DNA from: UBA10365 sp041441915
Lineage (GTDB): Bacteria; Pseudomonadota; Alphaproteobacteria; Rhodobacterales; Rhodobacteraceae
Assembly (NCBI GenBank): GCA_041441915.1
Contig: JASDRS010000019.1
Coordinates: 62,001-126,000 of the forward strand
DNA length: 64,000 nt
Direction of reading: 5' to 3'
The translations under genes and the position numbers were made by a program. The notes beneath the pieces were generated by a model, which saw only the letters and a list, made by a program, of their open reading frames with translations, was not told the DNA's origin and did not search any database. Positions 44,667 to 52,616 of the stretch are shown one piece after another; position 1 is the stretch's first letter; the number at the start of each line of letters is the position of its first letter.

Positions 44667-45953
44667 ATGCATGATATCCGTTCGATTCGTGAAAACCCTG
44701 CCGTATTTGATGCGGGGCTTACCAAAAGGGGTCTGGCATCGATGTCATCGCAGATACTTGAGCTAGACGAATCTCGCCGCGCAAAAATTCTTGCTGCCGA
44801 AACGGCACAGGCTGCACAAAATGCTGCTTCTAAGGACGTCGGTGCGGCCAAAGCTGCCGGTAATGGCGCCGAATTTGAACGACTGCGCGCCTTGGTGGCC
44901 GAGAAAAAGTCCGAAATAGCTCGCCTGACAAATGAGGCCAACGCCCAAGACACCGATTTACGGACGGCATTAGCAACAATACCTAATCTGCCCCACGATA
45001 CGGTTCCAATGGGTCAAGATGAAAAAGATAATATTGAAATCAGCCACTGGGGCACGGTGCCAATCTTTTCTTTTCCGCCCAAAGAGCATTTCGAAATTCC
45101 CGCCACGCAAAAGGGTCTAGATTTCACCACAGCCGCAAAAATTTCAGGGGCGCGCTTTGTGATATTAAAGGGTGCTGTCACCCGTTTACACCGCGCCTTG
45201 GGACAATTCATGTTGGATAAGCACGTCACCGAGCACAACCTGACCGAGGTATGGACCCCAGTTCTGGTCAAAGATGAAGCAATGCATGGCACAGGCCAAT
45301 TGCCAAAATTTTCAGAGGACAGCTATCAAACTACTAATGGCTGGTGGCTGGTACCGACGGCAGAGGTGACGCTGACGAATATGGTGGCAGGCGAAGTCAT
45401 AGACGAAGCTTCCCTCCCCCTTCGATTAGCAGCCCACACCCAGTGTTTCCGCTCTGAGGCAGGATCAGCAGGCCGCGACACAACTGGCATGTTGCGCCAG
45501 CATCAATTTGAAAAGGTTGAAATGGTCACTATCTGCACCCCTAAAATGGGGCTAGATGAACATGAACGCATGACGCGGTGCGCAGAAGCTATCCTAGAAG
45601 ACTTAAACCTACCTTACCGCCGAATGCTTCTATGTTCGGGCGACATGGGCTTTGCTTCCACAAAAACTCATGATCTTGAAGTATGGTTGCCTGGTCAAAA
45701 TGCTTATCGCGAAATTTCGTCGGTGTCGGTTTGTGGTGATTTTCAAGCACGCCGCATGAATGCCCGTTTTCGTGGGGCGGGCAAACCAGAGTTTGTCTAT
45801 ACGCTCAATGGCTCCGGCTTGGCTGTGGGGCGCACTTTGATTGCCGTGCTGGAAAATGGCCAAAAGGCGGATGGGTCAATCGATTTTCCGGAGGTTTTAC
45901 GGGCCTATATGGGCGAAAAAACCCGCATCACAGCAACGGGTGATTTGGTTTAA
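44667..45953 (+). CDS. serS: seryl-tRNA synthetase
   Basis: Class II synthetase charging tRNA-Ser. The 428-aa protein has the N-terminal coiled-coil arm (about residues 25-105) that grips the long variable arm of tRNA-Ser. It also has motif 2 (TQCFRSEAGSAGRDTTGMLR) and motif 3 (NGSGLAVGRTLIAVLEN). ATG at 44667 gives MHDIRSIRENPAVFD, the usual start. Transcribed alone. Confidence 0.97.
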   Translation: MHDIRSIRENPAVFDAGLTKRGLASMSSQILELDESRRAKILAAETAQAAQNAASKDVGAAKAAGNGAEFERLRALVAEKKSEIARLTNEANAQDTDLRTALATIPNLPHDTVPMGQDEKDNIEISHWGTVPIFSFPPKEHFEIPATQKGLDFTTAAKISGARFVILKGAVTRLHRALGQFMLDKHVTEHNLTEVWTPVLVKDEAMHGTGQLPKFSEDSYQTTNGWWLVPTAEVTLTNMVAGEVIDEASLPLRLAAHTQCFRSEAGSAGRDTTGMLRQHQFEKVEMVTICTPKMGLDEHERMTRCAEAILEDLNLPYRRMLLCSGDMGFASTKTHDLEVWLPGQNAYREISSVSVCGDFQARRMNARFRGAGKPEFVYTLNGSGLAVGRTLIAVLENGQKADGSIDFPEVLRAYMGEKTRITATGDLV

Positions 45954-45993
45954 TAGCGAGCGGTTGCAGCGGTAATCGCTTCACCCTATAACT

Positions 45994-46021
45994 ATTGGTT
46001 AATCACTATTAGTTAACCAAT
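45994..46021. promoter_or_regulatory. inverted repeat upstream of ssb
   Basis: ATTGGTTAA (45994-46002) and TTAACCAAT (46013-46021) form perfect 9-bp arms around a 10-nt centre, 27 bp before the ssb start. There is no T-run, so a serS terminator is unlikely. It does not match the alphaproteobacterial LexA box (GTTC-N7-GTTC). It could be an operator or an mRNA hairpin near the ssb start. Confidence 0.4.
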
Positions 46022-46048
46022 GATATAGCACCAACAAAGGGGGGCCAC

Positions 46049-46549
46049 ATGGCCGGATCAGTAAATAAAGTCATCATAATTGGTAACTTGGGCCGCGACC
46101 CCGAGGTGCGAAGCTTTCAAACTGGCGGTAAAATCGTCAACCTAAACATCGCAACATCCGAAACATGGCGTGACAAAGCCTCCGGCGAACGTAAAGAACG
46201 TACGGAATGGCACCGCGTTTCTATCTTAAATGAACCTTTGGCCAAAATCGCCGAACAATATTTAAAAAAAGGCTCAAAAGTCTATATCGAGGGTCAACTT
46301 GAAACCCGCAAATGGACAGACCAGTCGGGGGCCGAAAAATTTACTACTGAAGTTGTCCTACGCCCCTATAGCAGTGGGCTGACCTTACTTGACAGCCGCA
46401 ACGAAGGCGGCAGTGGTGGTGGCAACTACGGCAGCGGCGCGGTCAGTGGAGGCTACGATGGATCTGACGTGGGTCAAACTACAGACCCAACGGGCGGTGG
46501 GCAAGCTGCGTCCAGCCGCTCCGACTTGGATGATGAAATTCCTTTTTAG
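46049..46549 (+). CDS. ssb: single-stranded DNA-binding protein
   Basis: Coats single-stranded DNA in replication, repair and recombination. The 166-aa protein has an OB-fold (residues 1-110: NKVIIIGNLGRDPEVRSF, ERTEWHRVSI, KKGSKVYIEGQLETRKWTD). A Gly-rich flexible linker follows, and the acidic tip DLDDEIPF recruits partner proteins. ATG follows AAAGGGGGG. uvrA usually lies near ssb in relatives but is not visible here. Confidence 0.97.
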   Translation: MAGSVNKVIIIGNLGRDPEVRSFQTGGKIVNLNIATSETWRDKASGERKERTEWHRVSILNEPLAKIAEQYLKKGSKVYIEGQLETRKWTDQSGAEKFTTEVVLRPYSSGLTLLDSRNEGGSGGGNYGSGAVSGGYDGSDVGQTTDPTGGGQAASSRSDLDDEIPF

Positions 46550-46556
46550 AACTATT

Positions 46557-46585
46557 GCCCAAAGTCCAAAAGGACTTGGGCTTTT
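46557..46585 (+). terminator. rho-independent terminator after ssb
   Basis: GCCCAAAGTCC (46557-46567) pairs with GGACTTGGGC (46572-46581) with one bulged A and an AAAA loop, followed by TTTT. It lies 8 bp after the ssb stop. Confidence 0.82.
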
Positions 46586-46650
46586 CGCGCCCACTAGACC
46601 TTTGGCCCGAATACTTTATATAATTGGTCAAGTAAGCTAAAGGCAGCAAT

Positions 46651-47013
46651 ATGACACAAACCATGGACCAAGTAGAAGGCGTACCGCTTATCAAGCCGTC
46701 GACTACCGAACATCCCCTGTACGAAGATGTAGTGGGTGCTTGTCGGACTGTATTTGACCCTGAGATCCCCGTGAATATCTATGATCTTGGTCTTGTATAT
46801 ACTATTGAAATAGATGAAGAAAATTCTGTTGAAATAGTAATGACCCTAACAGCCCCAGGGTGCCCTGTGGCAGGAGAGATGCCAGGCTGGCTAGCCGATG
46901 CAATCGAACCTTTGGCGGGTGTGAAACACGTGAATGTGTCCATGACATTTGATCCGCCTTGGGGTATGGAGATGATGTCGGATGAAGCGCGCTTAGAACT
47001 TGGCTTTATGTAA
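46651..47013 (+). CDS. SUF-type Fe-S cluster assembly protein (MIP18/DUF59 family)
   Basis: A 120-aa DUF59 (SufT/PaaD-like) protein that helps deliver Fe-S clusters to target enzymes. Motifs: VFDPEIPVNIYDLGLVYTIE near residues 34-53, LTAPGCPVAGEMPGW with the conserved Cys near 72, and the C-terminal FDPPWGMEMMSDEARLELGF. The gene ends 33 bp before the A-type carrier gene, so the two probably act together. The rest of the suf operon is elsewhere. Confidence 0.92.
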   Translation: MTQTMDQVEGVPLIKPSTTEHPLYEDVVGACRTVFDPEIPVNIYDLGLVYTIEIDEENSVEIVMTLTAPGCPVAGEMPGWLADAIEPLAGVKHVNVSMTFDPPWGMEMMSDEARLELGFM

Positions 47014-47046
47014 CCCATTTGGTTTAGAGTGATGAAAGGACTTAGA

Positions 47047-47391
47047 ATGTTAAAAACTCCTGGCAAACAAGCCGTCACCATCACTCCAAAAGCAGTGGCC
47101 CAGATCGCTGTGCTTATGGAAAAAAAACAATCCAAGGGCCTGCGTATTGGCGTAAAAAAAGGTGGATGTGCCGGTATGGAATATACGATGGACTATGTGT
47201 CTGAAATTAATCCGATGGATGAAATGGTCGAACAAAACGGCGCGCGGGTGATGATCGCGCCCATGGCACAAATGTTTTTGTTTGGAACGGAAATTGACTA
47301 CGAAACATCGCTATTGGAATCAGGCTTTAAGTTCAAAAATCCCAATGTGACTGAGGCCTGCGGTTGTGGTGAATCGGTCAAATTCAAATAA
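47047..47391 (+). CDS. iron-sulfur cluster assembly A-type carrier protein (SufA/IscA/ErpA family)
   Basis: A 114-aa A-type carrier that holds and transfers Fe-S clusters. The three cluster Cys lie in KKGGCAGMEY and EACGCGES, and GTEIDYETSLLESGFKFKNP is diagnostic. I use the ATG at 47047 behind GAAAGGA; an in-frame ATG at 47029 exists. Follows the DUF59 gene closely, as is usual at the end of alphaproteobacterial SUF-related clusters. Confidence 0.93.
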   Translation: MLKTPGKQAVTITPKAVAQIAVLMEKKQSKGLRIGVKKGGCAGMEYTMDYVSEINPMDEMVEQNGARVMIAPMAQMFLFGTEIDYETSLLESGFKFKNPNVTEACGCGESVKFK

Positions 47392-47434
47392 TAAATGAGT
47401 AACGACATCAAAGAATAGTAATTACGGGGGCGCA

Positions 47435-48172
47435 ATGCGTAAATTTGCCATTGGCAATTGGAAAATGAATGGTTCATTGGCCACGCTTACTGAGCTACGT
47501 AGCATACAAATAGGTCAAGCCAGTGCAGGTGTCACTACCGTCATTTGCCCTCCCTTTCCTTTGCTGCAGGCCGCAGTTCAGGAGTGCCAAGATACGGGTG
47601 TCAAAATTGGTGCGCAAACCTGCCATGTCGCGGCCAAAGGTGCGCATACCGGCGATGTGTCTGCAGATATACTGGCTGATGTTGGCGCACGCTATGTAAT
47701 TGTGGGCCATTCGGAACGGCGTGTTGACCACCAAGAAAACAACGAAACTGTACGAGCACAGATGAGTGCGGCCGCATTAGCTGGCCTAACACCCATTCTT
47801 TGTGTGGGTGAAAGCCAAGCGGATCGAAGCAGAGGCGGCACACTGAAAGTGACCGGAGAACAGCTGAAAAGCTCAGTTCCAGACGATGTTATAAACTTTA
47901 TTTTAGCCTATGAGCCAATTTGGGCGGTTGGCACGGGAATTACTCCTAAATTGACCGAAATTGCTGAAGTTCATGCCTTTTTGGCGACAGAACTTCTTAC
48001 AATTTTGGGAGATGTTTGTGATATTCCCATCCTTTACGGTGGTTCGGTCAAACCCGAAAATGCCAGCGCCATCTTTGCTTTGCCCCACGTGGATGGCGCT
48101 TTGGTGGGTGGAGCAAGCCTCAAGGCAGTTGACTTTTGTCCCATCATTGTGGCCCTTGGCCAAAGCCGTTAG
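47435..48172 (+). CDS. tpiA: triosephosphate isomerase
   Basis: Interconverts glyceraldehyde-3-phosphate and dihydroxyacetone phosphate. The 245-aa TIM barrel shows IGNWKMNG (Lys near residue 10), the catalytic His in VIVGHSERR, the catalytic Glu in AYEPIWAVGTG, and the phosphate loops YGGSVKPENA and DGALVGGASLKA. The start follows a TTACGGGGGC site. The P450 gene begins two bases after its stop codon. Confidence 0.97.
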   Translation: MRKFAIGNWKMNGSLATLTELRSIQIGQASAGVTTVICPPFPLLQAAVQECQDTGVKIGAQTCHVAAKGAHTGDVSADILADVGARYVIVGHSERRVDHQENNETVRAQMSAAALAGLTPILCVGESQADRSRGGTLKVTGEQLKSSVPDDVINFILAYEPIWAVGTGITPKLTEIAEVHAFLATELLTILGDVCDIPILYGGSVKPENASAIFALPHVDGALVGGASLKAVDFCPIIVALGQSR

Positions 48173-48174
48173 CA

Positions 48175-49380
48175 GTGCCGCCTGCATCCAAACTTGCAAG
48201 TTTCAACCAGTCACCTACAGAACCTGATTTCGTACAAAATCCCTATGTATTTTATGATGAAACCCGCGCAACTGGACCATTTTTTTACTGGCAAGACTAT
48301 GGGCTGACCTGCACCACATCCCACAGCGCCATTTCGACTTTATTACGCGACCGCCGCTTGGGCCGCGAAGCTCCAGCCCATTTGCGCACGCTGGTGGCTC
48401 CCCACACTAAGCCATTTTACGATATCGAGGCCCATTCGATGTTAGAACTTGAGTCCCCCGTTCATAGCAGGTTGCGCGGGTTGGTGCTCCGAGCCTTTAC
48501 CTCGCGGCGCATTGTGTCTCTTCAGCCTGAAATTGCAGCCCTTTCACATCAGTTGGCGGCAACTTTACCAAAAAAAGGTTTTGACCTTTTGCCACATTTT
48601 GCGCAAAAACTCCCTGTGATTATCATCGCACGATTGTTGGGTGTGCCTGAAGAGATGGCCCCCCAGCTTTTGACTTGGTCACGTGCTATGGTGGGCATGT
48701 ATATGGCCAATCGTAACCATGAACGAGAACTCGCTGCCGCCCAAGCTGCAGCAGAATTTTCAGATTTTTTGCAAATATACCTCAAGAACCGAGCAGCATC
48801 GCCGAAAGATGACCTGATCAGCCATCTGATCGCCGCCGAGCAAGAGGGTCAGCGCCTGTCAGAAGCCGAAATGATTTCGACCTGTATATTGCTATTAAAT
48901 GCGGGTCATGAAGCCACCGTCCATTCCATAGGCAATGGGGTCAAGGCAATATTGGAAAGCCCAGGCTCGACTAACGCGCTAGCCCCCGATCACATAGAGG
49001 TACTTGTAGAGGAGATTCTGCGTTATGATCCCGCCCTTCATATGTTCACACGCTACGCCTATGAAGACGTTGAAATCATGGGCAATGTAATTCCTAAAAA
49101 TAGCCAAATAGGCCTACTTTTAGGTGCGGCCAATCGCGATCCAAATACCTATGAAAGACCACACTTCTTTGCGCCCCATCGCGTTTCTAAAGCCCATACG
49201 ACATTTGGAGCTGGCGTGCATTTTTGCCTAGGGGCTCCACTTGCACGATTAGAAATGCAAATAGCCTTACCCATATTGTTTGAACATCACCCCCACCTTA
49301 ACTTTGCCGTGCCGCCAAAATATGCAGATGTCTATCATTTTCATGGGCTTGAAAGCCTAATGCTGCAGCCGGGGCTTTAA
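48175..49380 (+). CDS. cytochrome P450
   Basis: Soluble bacterial P450 of about 401 aa; substrate unknown. The heme-binding motif FGAGVHFCLGAPLARLEM (Cys ligand) lies near residue 345, with the K-helix ExxR as EEILRYDP and the I-helix as LLNAGHEATVHSIGNG. In the I-helix, the usual Thr just after the acid residue is Ala, with Thr one place later. I place the start at the GTG 48175, right after the tpiA stop; an in-frame ATG at 48136 would overlap tpiA. No dedicated ferredoxin gene lies next to it. Confidence 0.9.
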   Translation: MPPASKLASFNQSPTEPDFVQNPYVFYDETRATGPFFYWQDYGLTCTTSHSAISTLLRDRRLGREAPAHLRTLVAPHTKPFYDIEAHSMLELESPVHSRLRGLVLRAFTSRRIVSLQPEIAALSHQLAATLPKKGFDLLPHFAQKLPVIIIARLLGVPEEMAPQLLTWSRAMVGMYMANRNHERELAAAQAAAEFSDFLQIYLKNRAASPKDDLISHLIAAEQEGQRLSEAEMISTCILLLNAGHEATVHSIGNGVKAILESPGSTNALAPDHIEVLVEEILRYDPALHMFTRYAYEDVEIMGNVIPKNSQIGLLLGAANRDPNTYERPHFFAPHRVSKAHTTFGAGVHFCLGAPLARLEMQIALPILFEHHPHLNFAVPPKYADVYHFHGLESLMLQPGL

Positions 49381-49838
49381 AGCGGTAAGGCGTAGCTTGA
49401 TTTAATTTCTTCCATGCTCAATAGTGCAGTTACGTTAAAAATTCTCACTTCAGCTATCAACGCTTGGTAGAATACATCATAGGCACGCGCATTCTTGACA
49501 CGGACCTTCAAAATATAGTCTATATCGCCAGCCAAGCGATGCGCTTCTTGTACTTCTGGACGTTCGCGCAAAGCCCTTAAAAAAGCCTCTTGCCAGGTCG
49601 CATCATGTTCCGACGTACGGATTAGCACAAAGAAACATGCCTCTAATCCCAGGGCTTCGGCGTCCAGAACGACGGTTGTTTGCTTAATAACTCGACTTTC
49701 CTTCATGCGCTTAATGCGATTCCAAACTGGCGTCTTTGACGAGCTAATTTTGCGGGCAATGTCATCTAGCGATTGGTCAGAATCCGCTTGCAACAGCGCA
49801 AGAATTTTCCTGTCAGTTTCATCTAAGCGGGGTGCCAT
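49377..49838 (-). CDS. Lrp/AsnC family transcriptional regulator
   Basis: A 153-aa amino-acid-responsive regulator. N-terminal helix-turn-helix (residues 5-50: LDETDRKILALLQADSDQSL, SKTPVWNRIKRMKESRVIK) and a C-terminal RAM domain (residues 68-145, with PEVQEAHRLAGDIDYILKV). Its 3' end overlaps the convergent P450 gene by 4 bp. Its target genes are unknown; the A/T-rich region upstream (49839-49975) may carry its own operator. Confidence 0.92.
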   Translation of the reverse strand: MAPRLDETDRKILALLQADSDQSLDDIARKISSSKTPVWNRIKRMKESRVIKQTTVVLDAEALGLEACFFVLIRTSEHDATWQEAFLRALRERPEVQEAHRLAGDIDYILKVRVKNARAYDVFYQALIAEVRIFNVTALLSMEEIKSSYALPL

Positions 49839-50015
49839 TTTTTATCTTCTTACTAAAATAGAATTAATTTCTAATATTAACTTAAAATAACGCATTATTT
49901 GTCTATTCACAACCTAAATATAATATATTATCAGAAAAATATTCTATAAATGGCAATAGTTAGGAGTGCGTCATGGCAATATCTACCGACCCCCAGTTTA
50001 TATCATGTTGATTTA

Positions 50016-50303
50016 TCATTCGACCGGCAGAATTGTCAGAATGATCTGAAAGACGATAATAGCGGCGATAATGATCAAACGACCTTTGAGAATTTGTCCA
50101 CTCGTGGCGTGATAGTCAAAGTTGCGCCCGTCAACGAAGGTATTGCCGTAAAAATACTTTTTCGTGCGTACTTTCGCCCAAGCCGAGTAAACCCCGATGG
50201 TGACAATTGACAGCAAAAGATTGACTATCCAGATACCAAACCACTCTTTGGCGTTTCCTTTGAAAATAAAATCTCGTGAATTATTTTTTTGCTCTAACGA
50301 CAT
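50016..50303 (-). pseudogene. truncated DUF898 (YjgN-type) membrane protein, N-terminal fragment
   Basis: Only 95 codons remain of a family whose members usually have several hundred residues. The piece matches the start of the family: DFIFKGNAKEWFGIWIVNLL, SIVTIGVYSAWAKVRTKKYF, GRNFDYHATSGQILKGRLI, then a hydrophobic segment ending at TGA. Nothing recognisable follows toward 49850. I use the ATG at 50303 with GGAGT upstream; 50315 is an alternative. It may still make a short membrane peptide, but a 3' deletion is the simpler reading. It borders the cysH stub. Confidence 0.75.
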
Positions 50304-50389
50304 ATGGGACTCCATTACTCAAAACTTTTATCTGACACTCCGAAAAGAACCTGCCGTTTGAAGCCAACGTTGCCTAGAGATGACCACTG

Positions 50390-50621
50390 TGCAAGCTTTT
50401 TCAATTCGATTGACATACTCAATTTCAAAAATTATAGCGTTCAGGGTCTGCAAAATTATATGAGCAATAACCGCCTGCCGCGCCATCCATTAGTGGCCCC
50501 AGGCTATCCATCAATATGTTGTGCACCTTGCACCTCCCTGGTGGCCGCGAACGAAGATCCGCGTTCGGGGCACTGGCGCCATCTAACGAAGGTTGAATGC
50601 GGTATTCATTTTAAAAATTAG
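50390..50621 (+). pseudogene. cysH: C-terminal remnant of phosphoadenylyl/adenylyl-sulfate reductase (cysH)
   Basis: The plus-strand frame reads as the last third of CysH: GLQNYMSNNRLPRHPLV, then VAPGYPSI, then CAPCTSLVAANEDPRSGHW, and the diagnostic tail KVECGIHF with the catalytic Cys, ending at TAG 50619-50621. The CAPC pair suggests the Fe-S (APS reductase) type. The N-terminal two thirds of the enzyme are missing: 75 bp upstream a DUF898 fragment starts on the other strand. The catalytic PP-loop domain is gone, so the gene is dead. It lies just before a DUF934 relic and fpr, its normal neighbours in Rhodobacteraceae. Confidence 0.85.
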
Positions 50622-50664
50622 CTCGCGATGCGCAAGCCCCTCATCTAAATTTTGAAAGGAATTA

Positions 50665-51065
50665 ATGCCGATTTGTGTCACAGATAAAAGTTTTGCACCT
50701 GCACATGAAATTAATTTTGCATGTCTCTCAGCACTTTTACTAAATGATAAAGTACTTGAACTGACTAACAAAGAAGATCTCGTCTTGGCCAAAAGTTTTT
50801 CACCAACCTTGAAAAAATTTAATCCACTTATCAAAGCCTTAGTGATGCTTACGGTTTTACCCAAGGGCGCCTTTTGCGTCATTTGGGCTTTCAGGGCTGT
50901 CTGATAGCGAAAAGCCATGTTTTGGCCGACCAATATGTCATTGCACGTCGTGTGGGATTTGATGGGGTTGATATATCCCAATACCTGGCTAACCGCCAAC
51001 CGGAGCAGCAGTGGCTTGTCAGGGCACAGCAGTCCCAAAACGACTATCGAGCAAGGCTCAGTTGA
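50665..51065 (+). pseudogene. frameshifted DUF934 gene (sulfate-assimilation associated)
   Basis: DUF934 proteins sit between cysH and fpr in Rhodobacteraceae. Here a normal-looking start (ATG 50665 behind GAAAGGA, MPICVTDKSFAP) opens the first frame. The second half is in a different frame from about 50825: SDAYGFTQGRLLRHLGFQG, then KSHVLADQYVIARRVGFDGV, then NRQPEQQWLVRAQQSQNDYR, ending at TGA 51063-51065. The total of about 134 codons is close to full length, so it has been broken mainly by frameshift in the middle. The minus-strand open frame at 50583-51038 is its shadow. Confidence 0.85.
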
Positions 51066-51128
51066 TTAAGGGTTTATGTTGGACCTGACCTACACTATCT
51101 TTTAAGCGACCTAAAGAAAGACTAACCC

Positions 51129-51938
51129 GTGACAAACCAATCCACCCACCTCACTCCAACTTTGCCCGATGCGCAAACCGTGACATTTGTGCGCCACTGG
51201 ACCAATCGGTTGTTTTCCTTTCGCGTAACACGCTCATCGAGCTTGCGCTTTAGATCGGGCGAATTTGTGATGATTGGGCTTATGGGTGAAAATGGAAAAC
51301 CTTTACTGCGGGCCTATTCGATTGCCTCACCCTCGTGGGGTGATGAGCTTGAATTCTACTCGATCAAGGTGCCAGAGGGCCCACTAACCTCAAAATTGCA
51401 ACATATTACAGTTGGCGACCAGATTATTTTGCGCCCCAAGCCCGTTGGCACCTTGGTTCATGATGCCCTTTTGCCGGGCAAAAGACTGTGGCTTTTGGCC
51501 ACAGGAACAGGGTTTGCGCCTTTTGCCAGCCTACTACGTGATCCTGAAACTTATGAAAAATACGAACAAGTCATCATGATGCATACCTGCCGTGAAGCGG
51601 CCGAACTGTCGTACGGACGCGAATTAGTTGAGGCTCTTCCCCATGATCCTTTGATCGGCAAACTCGCAGTCGACAAACTTTTGTATTACCCTACCACAAC
51701 GCGCGAAGCATCACCCCATATGGGGCGCATCACAGAGAATATAACCTCAGGGAAAGTGCTGGGCTACTTGGGGCTTGGCCAAATCCACCCTGCATATGAT
51801 AGGGTGATGGTTTGTGGATCACTGGCCTTCAACGCAGATGTCAAACAGGTTTTAGAGGGCTTTGGACTGCGCGAAGGGGCTAATTCAGAGCCTTCAGAAT
51901 ATGTTGTTGAAAAAGCTTTCGTGGGCGAGGGCATCTAA
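51129..51938 (+). CDS. fpr: ferredoxin-NADP+ reductase
   Basis: FAD enzyme that passes electrons between NADPH and ferredoxin or flavodoxin; 269 aa from a GTG at 51129. The FAD-binding segment LLRAYSIASPSWGDELEFYS lies near residue 59. The NADP-site region RLWLLATGTGFAPFASLL lies near 119, and MVCGSLAFNADVKQVL near 226. The terminal aromatic residue seen in plant-type enzymes is absent; it ends in VGEGI. In relatives it ends the cysI-cysH-DUF934-fpr set. Here the other members nearby are dead while fpr is intact, so it must have another essential role. Confidence 0.95.
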   Translation: MTNQSTHLTPTLPDAQTVTFVRHWTNRLFSFRVTRSSSLRFRSGEFVMIGLMGENGKPLLRAYSIASPSWGDELEFYSIKVPEGPLTSKLQHITVGDQIILRPKPVGTLVHDALLPGKRLWLLATGTGFAPFASLLRDPETYEKYEQVIMMHTCREAAELSYGRELVEALPHDPLIGKLAVDKLLYYPTTTREASPHMGRITENITSGKVLGYLGLGQIHPAYDRVMVCGSLAFNADVKQVLEGFGLREGANSEPSEYVVEKAFVGEGI

Positions 51939-52076
51939 GTCGCTGCAATTGCGCCACAGTGGCACATAAATATCAATAATTTTTGGTTGACTCGGTCTAA
52001 TGCGTCCCCAAGGGCTTGAACTTAAGGCTTGGCGCGGCTATTTTCTCGCCGAAGTCACATCAAAAGGATCATTACC

Positions 52077-52616
52077 ATAGCCCGCAGACCCCACAACGCC
52101 CCGCCGCAGCGCGAAACGGGCCCCCGTGTAAACGACCGCATCCGTTCTGACGAAATTCGCCTGATTGGGGCTGATGGTGAAAATGTCGGTGTAGTAACTC
52201 CAGAACGCGCTATGGAAATGGCAGAGCAAGCAGGTTTAGACTTGGTCGAGATTTCGCCAAATGCTGAACCGCCTGTCTGCAAAATTATGGATTTTGGCAA
52301 GTTTAAATATGAACAGCAAAAACGCGAAGCCGAAGCACGCAAAAAACAACATGTTATCGAAATAAAAGAGATAAAGTTTCGCCCAGGCACAGATACGCAT
52401 GATTATGACGTAAAAATGCGCTCGGTTATGAAATTTTTGGACGAGGGCGATAAAGTCAAAGTGACCTTACGCTTTCGCGGCCGTGAAATGGCCCACCAAG
52501 ATTTGGGACTTGAGCTTTTGAACCGTGTTGCCGCCGATGTTGAATCAGAAGGTAAAATTGAATCTATGCCGCGGCTTGAAGGGCGGCAAATGGTCATGAT
52601 GATAGGACCTAAATAG
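52077..52616 (+). CDS. infC: translation initiation factor IF-3, non-canonical start codon
   Basis: Binds the 30S subunit and checks the start codon. The product, about 179 aa, has N-domain RVNDRIRSDEIRLIGADGEN, linker KYEQQKREAEARKKQ, and C-domain IKFRPGTDTHDYDVKMR with KVKVTLRFRGREMAHQ. The family's N-terminus (ARRPHNAPPQRETGPRVN) begins right after codons ATC-ATT-ACC-ATA, with no ATG, GTG or TTG nearby in frame; the next is a TTG at 52029. AAAAGGA (52062-52068) is well spaced for ATA at 52077; ATT at 52071 is the other candidate. A rare start codon is the known basis of infC self-control. Confidence 0.9.
   Translation: MARRPHNAPPQRETGPRVNDRIRSDEIRLIGADGENVGVVTPERAMEMAEQAGLDLVEISPNAEPPVCKIMDFGKFKYEQQKREAEARKKQHVIEIKEIKFRPGTDTHDYDVKMRSVMKFLDEGDKVKVTLRFRGREMAHQDLGLELLNRVAADVESEGKIESMPRLEGRQMVMMIGPK

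Noticed and set aside
50583..51038. 151-codon open frame on the minus strand
   Set aside because: It is antisense to the DUF934 relic, has no recognisable domain and no ribosome-binding site. The plus strand reads as a known family.
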